The notes under the pieces are model-generated. The model was not told the DNA's origin and did no database searches. It worked only from the letters and a program-made list of their open reading frames with translations. 7,517 nt of DNA from Clostridia bacterium (GTDB lineage: Bacteria; Bacillota; Clostridia; Oscillospirales; SIG627): positions 1 through 7,517 of the forward strand of contig JAFQUW010000027.1 in the NCBI GenBank assembly GCA_017408325.1, given 5' to 3'. Position 1 is the stretch's first letter; every line of letters starts with the position of its first letter. Below are positions 1-4,811 of this stretch, one piece after another. Both the position numbers and the translations under genes were made by a program.

Positions 1-575
1 CCCACGACGGTGGACGTCGGGCCCATCAGTTGCTCGCCGAGAGCGACGCAAGCGTCTCCGGGAGAACCGCAGTTGTCCAGTGCCACGTCGCAGACTTCAC
101 CGAGCTTCTTGCCCGACTCGTGTCGGCTGGTGACGGTGGCGGCGTGCGCAAACGAGGTGATGCAGATGGTCTTCAGCCCCATCTCGCGTGCTTTCAGTGC
201 CATCTCGACGGGCATCGTGTTGCGACCCGAATTGGAGAAGACGAAGATCACGTCTCCCGCTTTGGCGGGAGAGGAGGTCAGAAGAATGGAGGCAAAGCCC
301 GCGATGCGTTCAAACTGAGAGGAGCGGCTCGCTCCGGTGTGGAGCATCAGGGCGTCGTCTTCGAGAGGGAAGATGCGGACCAGACCGCCCGCACGATAGA
401 AGATCTCCTCCGCGAGCAGATGAGAGTGACCCGTCCCGAAGGTATAGAGATAGCCGTCGGATGAAAGCGAATCGGCGCAGATCCGGGCGGCGGCTTCCAC
501 TGCGTCTGCCTGCGTTTCTTGGGCGGTCTTCAACGTGGCGTTGAGGTTTTCAAAGTATTCTTGTGCTTTGCTCAT
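1..575 (-). CDS. SIS-domain phosphosugar-binding protein, COG4821/UPF0309 type (partial, C-terminus off left edge)
   Basis: Reading leftward from the ATG at 575, the frame stays open for 191 codons to the window edge, so the C-terminus is missing (I recall the family as about 240-250 residues). Two stretches place it in the SIS (sugar isomerase) fold. The first is FGTGHSHLLAEEIFYRAGG from residue 46, the hallmark glycine/His-Ser loop of the COG4821 group. The second is FSNSGRNTMPVEMA from residue 113, the SIS phosphosugar-binding SxSGxT-like loop. It is not MurQ: it lacks the etherase-type GTSGR signature and its N-terminus fits COG4821. The exact reaction of this group is not established; binding or isomerising a phosphorylated (amino) sugar is inferred. 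The start is supported by GGAGG at 588-584, eight bases upstream. The ATG overlaps the TGA of the kinase gene by 4 bp (ATGA), implying translational coupling. The likely role is to act on the phosphosugar the kinase makes. Cytoplasmic; no signal or membrane segment seen. Confidence 0.85.
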   Translation of the reverse strand, partial: MSKAQEYFENLNATLKTAQETQADAVEAAARICADSLSSDGYLYTFGTGHSHLLAEEIFYRAGGLVRIFPLEDDALMLHTGASRSSQFERIAGFASILLTSSPAKAGDVIFVFSNSGRNTMPVEMALKAREMGLKTICITSFAHAATVTSRHESGKKLGEVCDVALDNCGSPGDACVALGEQLMGPTSTVV

Positions 576-1504
576 ACGTGAGTCCTCCGAATGGCGTAAA
601 GTGCGGCGGCTTCTTCCGCCGTCGTTTGGGGGAGTTTGATCTTGACCTGTGGCAGTTTGGCTCGGATGTTCTCGGTCAAACGGGAAAAGATACGGTTGTT
701 TTTCAGCAAGATCGAGCCGTAGAAGCCGAGGGTGAAGGGGCGGGTTCCGAGATATGTTGCCAGCGAACGGCAGTAGGCGAACAGCTCGTCCGCCGCTTGG
801 TCTAAAATGCGTGCACTGCACGCATCTCCGCGTTCGGCAAGAGCGGCCACACAGGAAGAAAATGCGGCCAATTTCGATTTATCAAAATCGGGGGAATAAA
901 CGAGGGTGATGAGGTCTGCGGCAGAGGAGAGCGAGAAGAACTCGCACATCGCATAAAAGAGTGCTTCGCCCTCCGGCAACAGGGCATCGACGTAATCGAG
1001 CGCGCGGCAGAGAGCGGTCTGCGCGATCCAGTAACCGCTTCCGCGATCGCCGAATACATCGCCCCAACCTGCGACGCTGTGGAGTTTCCCGTCGTCGGCG
1101 GCAAGTCCCATGACCCCCGTGCCCGCAATGAGCACCGCGCCGCGATGGTCGTCGCACGCGGCGAGAAGAGCCATGTAAGCGTCGCTTTTGACGGTGCGGT
1201 CGGGGATGGCCGAAAGGACGGGGTCGGCGGCGATCCGCTCCAAAAATTCGTCGTAGAGACGGTCACGAATGCGCTCGTCCAGTGCAGAAGAGCCGACTGC
1301 AAGAGACGCGACCGGTCGGTTTGCTTCGGAGGCAAGTGCTTCGACGAGAGTGCGCAGGGAGGTGAGGGCCTCGTCCATACCCACCGAGCAGTAATTGATG
1401 CTCGCAGTTTCGGCGCGGCAGAGAACGTTGCCCTGTTCGTCCAGTGCGACGCCGACGGTTTTCGTGCCGCCGCCGTCAACGCCGATGAAACAACGTTGAG
1501 ACAT
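572..1504 (-). CDS. BadF/BadG/BcrA/BcrD-family sugar kinase, probable N-acetylglucosamine (or MurNAc) kinase
   Basis: A 310-residue ASKHA-fold kinase. The N-terminal phosphate-1 loop is GVDGGGTKT (residues 8-16). The catalytic-region Asp lies in VKSDAYMALLAA (105-116). The phosphate-2 loop is AVLIAGTGV (123-131), followed by the family box GWGDVFGDRGSGYWI (146-160). A C-terminal GFYGSILL segment fits the adenosine-binding motif. Length and motifs match the GlcNAc kinase/MurK branch of the BadF family, which phosphorylates amino sugars with ATP, typically at C6; the substrate here is inferred. One oddity: the usual GDEGS reads GDRGS. I chose the ATG at 1504 because GGGAGG sits five bases upstream. 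An upstream in-frame ATG at 1537 would put that RBS inside the gene and place the start on the -10 box. It is first in a leftward operon, overlapping the SIS gene start by 4 bp and divergent from the oxidoreductase. Confidence 0.88.
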   Translation of the reverse strand: MSQRCFIGVDGGGTKTVGVALDEQGNVLCRAETASINYCSVGMDEALTSLRTLVEALASEANRPVASLAVGSSALDERIRDRLYDEFLERIAADPVLSAIPDRTVKSDAYMALLAACDDHRGAVLIAGTGVMGLAADDGKLHSVAGWGDVFGDRGSGYWIAQTALCRALDYVDALLPEGEALFYAMCEFFSLSSAADLITLVYSPDFDKSKLAAFSSCVAALAERGDACSARILDQAADELFAYCRSLATYLGTRPFTLGFYGSILLKNNRIFSRLTENIRAKLPQVKIKLPQTTAEEAAALYAIRRTHV

Positions 1505-1509
1505 ACTTT

Positions 1510-1515
1510 CCTCCC
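1510..1515 (-). promoter_or_regulatory. Ribosome binding site of the BadF-family kinase
   Basis: On the minus strand GGGAGG (1515-1510) lies five bases before the ATG at 1504. It settles the start in favour of 1504 over the in-frame ATG at 1537, which overlaps the promoter -10 element and has no comparable site. Confidence 0.8.
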
Positions 1516-1535
1516 ACGTTTGTTTTGTTTTTGAC

Positions 1536-1565
1536 ATTATAACATATTTGTTCGGTTAAATACAA
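1536..1565 (-). promoter_or_regulatory. Leftward sigma-A promoter of the kinase/SIS operon
   Basis: Read on the minus strand: -35 TTGTAT (1565-1560, 3 of 6 consensus), 18-bp spacer, perfect -10 TATAAT (1541-1536). An extended -10 TG at 1544-1543 can compensate for the weak -35. Transcription should start near 1529, giving a leader of roughly 25 nt before the ATG at 1504. It stands back to back with the oxidoreductase promoter. Confidence 0.7.
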
Positions 1566-1572
1566 GATTTTG

Positions 1573-1586
1573 GCGAAGTTTTTCGC
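1573..1586. promoter_or_regulatory. Candidate operator: short palindrome centred between divergent promoters
   Basis: GCGAA-GTTT-TTCGC has perfect 5-bp arms (1573-1577 and 1582-1586). Its centre (1579.5) is within about 1 bp of the midpoint (1580.5) between the two -35 boxes (1560-1565 and 1596-1601). That geometry would suit a regulator acting on both promoters. The arms are short enough to arise by chance, and no regulator gene is in the window, so this is tentative. Confidence 0.3.
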
Positions 1587-1595
1587 ACTTTTCTG

Positions 1596-1624
1596 TTGAA
1601 AAGTTTTGTCCTTTCGGCTATAAT
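1596..1624 (+). promoter_or_regulatory. Rightward sigma-A promoter of the oxidoreductase gene
   Basis: -35 TTGAAA (1596-1601), 17-bp spacer, perfect -10 TATAAT (1619-1624). The predicted start is near 1631, about 22 nt before the ATG at 1653. The six bases CTTTCG (1611-1616) sit two bases before the -10 box, exactly as in the nahK promoter. Confidence 0.8.
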
Positions 1625-1642
1625 GAACAAAACAACTCGTTT

Positions 1643-1647
1643 GGAGG
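1643..1647 (+). promoter_or_regulatory. Ribosome binding site of the Gfo/Idh/MocA oxidoreductase
   Basis: GGAGG five bases upstream of the ATG at 1653. It fixes the start there. The in-frame ATG at 1596 coincides with the -35 region and cannot be on the transcript. Confidence 0.85.
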
Positions 1648-1652
1648 AAACT

Positions 1653-2639
1653 ATGGTCAAGATTGCATTTGTCGGATTCCGTCATCCGCACATCAATACG
1701 CTTTACAATTTTGCAAAAGAAAATCCCCGTGTCGAGATCGTGGCCGCTTACGAGGCGGACGCGACCGCCCGTGCCGCCGCAGGCGAGGCACTCGGCGTGG
1801 CGTTTACGCACGACTCGCTTGATGCGCTTTTGAAAGAAGAGATCGACGTCGTTGCCGTCGGCGACTATTACGGCGCACGCGGCAAGGAGATCATCGCCGC
1901 CCTGAAAGCGGGCAAGCACGTCTATTCCGATAAACCGCTTTGCACGAGTATGGAGGAACTGGATGAGATCTGCCGTCTGCAGAAGGAAACGGGTCTTCTC
2001 GTCGGCTGTATGCTTGATATGCGTGATATTTCCTGGGTCCGTCCCATCAAGCGTTTTTTGGACGAGGGCGGCCTCGGTGACATTCACGCCATCTCGTTTG
2101 GCGGCCAGCATCCTTTGATGTACGGCACGCGTGCGGGCTGGTACTTTGAAGAGGGTGCACACGGCGGCACGATCAACGACATCGCCGTCCACGGCATCGA
2201 TCTGGTCGAATACTTCACCGGCAAGAAGATCGAGAAGATCAATTGCGCCCGTACCTGGAACGCCTTTGCGACCGAAGTGGAGCATTTCAACGACTGCGCT
2301 CAGGTGATGGCGACCCTCACCGGAGGAACGGGTCTGATGGTCGACGTCTCTTATGCCGCCCCCACTTCTTGCGGCTACGTTTCGCCGTACTATTGGCGCT
2401 TCAACTTCTGGGGCACCAAGGGTGTCATGGAATTCAACTACAACTCGAAAGACGTTCGCCTGTGGATGGAAGGCAATGAGGGCGAAGTGTTGCTCGACCT
2501 GTCCGAACCCACCGAGTCGAACTGCCTCAATACCTTCCTGGATGAACTGGAAGGCAAGCAGACCGAGATCGATACGGCTTGGACGCTTCGTCTGTGCCGC
2601 GAGGTGCTCGAACTGCAAGAGGCCGCTGACGCAAAATAA
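1653..2639 (+). CDS. Gfo/Idh/MocA-family NAD(P)-dependent sugar oxidoreductase
   Basis: A 328-residue cytoplasmic enzyme with the family's two-domain layout. The N-terminal Rossmann fold begins VKIAFVGFRHPHIN (residues 2-15). The nicotinamide-side motif is SDKPLCTS (92-99), where D93-K94-P95 stands for the usual E-K-P. The C-terminal domain has GGTINDIAVHGIDLVEYFTG from 171, containing the D176/H180/D183 pattern typical of the catalytic His and Asp. The family oxidises, reduces or epimerises sugars, inositols and their derivatives. The substrate cannot be read from sequence; an amino sugar or its breakdown product is inferred from the neighbours. The dinucleotide loop is degenerate: only G8 of the GxGxxG pattern is present, with an HPH in the loop. 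I recall similar GFRHxH openings in some Gfo/Idh proteins, so this probably marks a subgroup rather than a loss. It is a single-gene unit with its own promoter and terminator, divergent from the kinase. Confidence 0.9.
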   Translation: MVKIAFVGFRHPHINTLYNFAKENPRVEIVAAYEADATARAAAGEALGVAFTHDSLDALLKEEIDVVAVGDYYGARGKEIIAALKAGKHVYSDKPLCTSMEELDEICRLQKETGLLVGCMLDMRDISWVRPIKRFLDEGGLGDIHAISFGGQHPLMYGTRAGWYFEEGAHGGTINDIAVHGIDLVEYFTGKKIEKINCARTWNAFATEVEHFNDCAQVMATLTGGTGLMVDVSYAAPTSCGYVSPYYWRFNFWGTKGVMEFNYNSKDVRLWMEGNEGEVLLDLSEPTESNCLNTFLDELEGKQTEIDTAWTLRLCREVLELQEAADAK

Positions 2640-2656
2640 AGGTCAAACCGCCTGTG

Positions 2657-2695
2657 ACGGGAGTTGTTTTTACGGCTCCCGTTTTTTCTTTTTTT
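2657..2695 (+). terminator. Rho-independent terminator after the oxidoreductase gene
   Basis: A perfect 7-bp stem ACGGGAG/CTCCCGT (2657-2663 with 2676-2682) and 12-nt loop. It is followed by T6-C-T7 through 2695, starting 17 bp after the stop codon. It separates the oxidoreductase from nahK. Confidence 0.85.
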
Positions 2696-2769
2696 GCGAT
2701 TTTTCGTGCGGTGATGCGCTGTTTTGACTTTCTTATTCATGTGTTTTTCGAATGCGAGAGGGCGGGGAC

Positions 2770-2798
2770 TTGCTTTTTTCTGCACTTTCGAATATAAT
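2770..2798 (+). promoter_or_regulatory. Sigma-A promoter of nahK
   Basis: -35 TTGCTT (2770-2775), 17-bp spacer, perfect -10 TATAAT (2793-2798), predicted start near 2805. CTTTCG (2785-2790) lies two bases before the -10 box, at the same offset as in the oxidoreductase promoter, and both -10 boxes are followed by G. The stretch from the terminator to here (2696-2769) holds nothing else I can recognise. Confidence 0.7.
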
Positions 2799-2813
2799 GG
2801 ATAAAAATTGAAA

Positions 2814-2839
2814 CTCTCCGAGGACGTTCGGAGGGGAGG
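2814..2839 (+). promoter_or_regulatory. Leader hairpin next to the nahK ribosome binding site
   Basis: In the roughly 43-nt leader, CTCCGA (2816-2821) can pair perfectly with TCGGAG (2828-2833) around a 6-nt loop, leaving the GGAGG at 2835-2839 free. Alternatively, CTCTCC (2814-2819) can pair with GGGGAG (2833-2838, one G-U pair), which would bury the Shine-Dalgarno. The two folds are mutually exclusive, so translation control is possible. A purine-rich RBS will often find some pyrimidine partner, so this is tentative. Confidence 0.3.
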
Positions 2840-2847
2840 AGCTTTGC

Positions 2848-3963
2848 ATGTGGAAGGAGATCACGCGCGACGAGATTGCTCGCGTTTTGACCGAGTTCGG
2901 TCTGACGTATGACGATTTCACCGTCAGTGTGTTTTCGAGTGGTCATATCAATATGACCTATCGCATTGACATTTCCAAAGACGGCGCGCTCGATTCGTTT
3001 GTTTTACAGTGTATCAATACCTACGTGTTCCGTTCGCCGGAATTGATGATGAACAACATCGCCAAGGTGACGGACCACATGGTCGGGAGAATGCTTGCGG
3101 ACGGCCAAGACCCCTATCGCCGCGTGCTTCACTTCTTGAAGAATCAAAACGGCAAGAACTATACCTACGGGGAAGACGGCCATTTCTGGCGTTGCTATGA
3201 CCTTGTAGACGGTGCCCGCACTTACGATTCCGTGGAGGATCCCGCGGTGCTTGAGAGTGCCGGCCGTGCATTCGGCAATTTCCAGAAACTTTTGAGCGAC
3301 TTCCCGATGGATACCTTGGTGGAGACGATCCCCGATTTTCACAACACCAAACTTCGCCTCAAGTCCTTTTTTGCCATGGTGGACGAGGATCCCTGCGGCC
3401 GAGCGAAGGATTGCGCGGAAGAGATTGAATTTTTCAAACAGAGAAAAAAGGTTGCCGGCTGTCTCATCGATCAGCAAGAGAAGGGGGTGCTCCCCCTGCG
3501 CGTTACGCACAACGACACCAAGTACAACAACATTTTGATCGACGATGAGACCCATCAGGCGATCTGTGTGCTGGATTTGGATACCGTAATGCCGGGCCTT
3601 GCCGCGTATGACTTCGGCGACGCGATCCGTTTTGCCGCGTGTACCGCCGCCGAGGACGAAAGAGACCTCTCCCTTGTCAAGCTTGACGAGGAGTGCTACG
3701 AGGCCTTCACCCGCGGCTTCATCGGCGGAGCGGAAGGATTCTTTACGGAAGCGGAGATCGAGAGTATGGCTTGGGGTGCCCGAAACATCACCACCGAGCT
3801 TGCGGCCCGTTTCTTGGAGGATCACCTTTGCGGCGACAAGTATTTTAAGACCCATCGAAAGGATCACAACCTCGACCGTGCCCGCGCCCAGATCCAACTC
3901 GTAAAGGATATGGAAGCGAAGTTTGACTGGATGGTTGAGACCGTCCGCAAATACGCAAAATAA
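2848..3963 (+). CDS. nahK: N-acetylhexosamine 1-kinase (NahK/LnpB-like), APH/choline-kinase fold
   Basis: A 371-residue kinase of the aminoglycoside phosphotransferase fold, close to bifidobacterial NahK in length (about 360) and in many segments I recall. These include the nucleotide-loop region GHINMTY (32-38), FVLQCINTYVF, the FGNFQKLLSDF stretch, and LRVTHNDTKYNNILID. Others are the LDLDTVMPG (242-250) and YDFGDAIRF (254-262) motifs, and the tail HNLDRARAQIQLVKDMEAK. The catalytic Asp should be D223 in HNDTKYNN (221-228), with D243/D245 and D255/D258 in the Mg-ATP region. NahK phosphorylates GlcNAc or GalNAc at the anomeric C1, feeding UDP-HexNAc formation in lacto-N-biose/galacto-N-biose salvage. 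Equivalent activity here is inferred; other C1 kinases of the APH family are possible. The start is supported by GGAGG at 2835-2839. It has its own promoter and terminator, so it is monocistronic. No galacto-N-biose phosphorylase or uridylyltransferase adjoins it in the window. Confidence 0.85.
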   Translation: MWKEITRDEIARVLTEFGLTYDDFTVSVFSSGHINMTYRIDISKDGALDSFVLQCINTYVFRSPELMMNNIAKVTDHMVGRMLADGQDPYRRVLHFLKNQNGKNYTYGEDGHFWRCYDLVDGARTYDSVEDPAVLESAGRAFGNFQKLLSDFPMDTLVETIPDFHNTKLRLKSFFAMVDEDPCGRAKDCAEEIEFFKQRKKVAGCLIDQQEKGVLPLRVTHNDTKYNNILIDDETHQAICVLDLDTVMPGLAAYDFGDAIRFAACTAAEDERDLSLVKLDEECYEAFTRGFIGGAEGFFTEAEIESMAWGARNITTELAARFLEDHLCGDKYFKTHRKDHNLDRARAQIQLVKDMEAKFDWMVETVRKYAK

Positions 3964-3978
3964 ACCGAAACACAAGAA

Positions 3979-4004
3979 AAGCACCGCTCGGCGGTGCTTT
4001 TTTT
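3979..4004 (+). terminator. Rho-independent terminator after nahK
   Basis: Stem GCACCGC/GCGGTGC (3981-3987 with 3991-3997), extended by AA/TT at the base, 3-nt TCG loop, then a run of T to 4004. It lies 15 bp after the stop and ends the sugar block. From here to 4087 I see no gene or convincing site. Confidence 0.9.
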
Positions 4005-4087
4005 GCGTCGGAAAAGCGGATGCCGCCGCGACGGATCACGGGCAACTCGCCCCCTCTTTTTTTCAAACGGGAGATTTGTTGTTTGCC

Positions 4088-4116
4088 TTGAAAAATAAAG
4101 GAGGCTGTGTTATACT
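4088..4116 (+). promoter_or_regulatory. Sigma-A promoter of the lipoprotein/ATPase/recG unit
   Basis: -35 TTGAAA (4088-4093), 17-bp spacer, -10 TATACT (4111-4116), with an extended TG at 4108-4109. The predicted start is near 4123, about 24 nt before the ATG at 4147. No other promoter or terminator is evident before recG, so it may drive all three genes. Confidence 0.75.
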
Positions 4117-4132
4117 ATAAGGACATTGAGGA

Positions 4133-4137
4133 AAGGA
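4133..4137 (+). promoter_or_regulatory. Ribosome binding site of the lipoprotein gene (start choice)
   Basis: AAGGA lies nine bases before the ATG at 4147. GAGG at 4128-4131 could instead serve an in-frame ATG at 4138 (six-base spacing). An in-frame TTG at 4126 would start almost at the predicted transcription start and is unlikely. I prefer 4147 because it gives a canonical signal peptide starting MLKR. Confidence 0.5.
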
Positions 4138-4146
4138 ATGTTTATC

Positions 4147-4752
4147 ATGTTAAAACGTGTTTTGTTATTCGCGCTTTCTGCGCTTTTCGTTTGTCTGTGC
4201 TCCTGCACGGGCGGAAAGGAAGTTTTGGATTCTGCGGCGACTGCAGGGGAGCTCATTGAGAAAGCGACCGAGAACCTTCTCTGGGAAAACGAGGTCTACG
4301 ATGCGGCCTCCGCTCCGCTGGATGAACTGTATTTCAATTACTACTACGGTGCCGCGGATGCGGCAGAGTTTCACGCGACTGTTTCCGATTACGGGGTCGC
4401 GGTGCAGACCTCCAATTCCGCCGACGAGATCGGCGTCTTTAAGATCAACACCGAGTTTGATGAAGAGGCCTTCCGCGCCGAGAGCACGCTCACGGGAGAT
4501 GCTCTGGACCGTGCTGTGGAGACCGAGCGCGCCTCTCGAATCGAAGCCAATCTTCTCGCGGCGGAAAACTACTGCAAGAATCGCGTTAGCATCTTTTTAA
4601 ACCAGACCGAGAATTACGATGCCACCGAATACGCCAAGGCGCAGAATGCCTTGATCGCTCGCCACGGCTATTTTGTATATTACATCATTTCGGGTGACAA
4701 CGCTTCCATTGAGAAGATCATCACCGCACAGATCGACGCAAAAGCCCTTTAA
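4147..4752 (+). CDS. DUF4358-like lipoprotein
   Basis: A 201-residue secreted lipoprotein. The first 20 residues form a type II signal peptide: positive MLKR, a hydrophobic core (residues 5-17) and a lipobox LCSC ending at Cys20, which should be lipidated and anchored outside the membrane. The mature part resembles the DUF4358 family of Clostridia. It has an aromatic LYFNYYYG segment near residues 60-67 and a central DEIGVFKI (93-100). A C-terminal NALIARHGYFVYYIISGD stretch (167-184) matches the typical 'A...G.YV.YiiS.d' ending. The function of the family is unknown to me. The start could instead be ATG 4138, adding three residues. It is first in a likely unit with the ATPase (59-bp gap, no terminator), which may be a functional link or simple proximity. 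Confidence 0.8.
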   Translation: MLKRVLLFALSALFVCLCSCTGGKEVLDSAATAGELIEKATENLLWENEVYDAASAPLDELYFNYYYGAADAAEFHATVSDYGVAVQTSNSADEIGVFKINTEFDEEAFRAESTLTGDALDRAVETERASRIEANLLAAENYCKNRVSIFLNQTENYDATEYAKAQNALIARHGYFVYYIISGDNASIEKIITAQIDAKAL

Positions 4753-4811
4753 ACACCACGGTTATCCACACTGCAAAACTAAAAATCTGAGAAAAACCAA
4801 GGAAAGTACAC

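Noticed and set aside
30..464. Plus-strand open frames over the first 550 bases
   Set aside because: The minus strand carries a clear SIS-domain protein with a good RBS; the plus-strand frames show no motifs or ribosome binding sites.
572..575. SIS protein as MurQ (MurNAc-6-phosphate etherase) next to a MurK-like kinase
   Set aside because: The visible 191 residues carry COG4821 motifs (FGTGHSHLLAEE, SNSGRN) rather than the MurQ etherase signature, so a MurNAc pathway cannot be claimed from this gene.
1476..2618. A 380-codon open frame antisense to the oxidoreductase, running through the divergent promoter region
   Set aside because: No family resemblance, and its 3' part crosses both promoters and overlaps the kinase start. 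It is a shadow of the Gfo/Idh/MocA gene.
3004..3984. A 326-codon open frame antisense to nahK
   Set aside because: No plausible motifs; it arises from GC-rich third positions of the strongly supported nahK frame.
4034..4061. Possible second terminator, GGGC/GCCC followed by a T run
   Set aside because: The stem is only four base pairs and the strong terminator at 3979-4004 already ends the nahK transcript.
4098..4104. Perfect Shine-Dalgarno-like AAGGAGG upstream of the lipoprotein
   Set aside because: It lies between the -35 and -10 boxes, so it is not transcribed, and no start codon follows at usable spacing.
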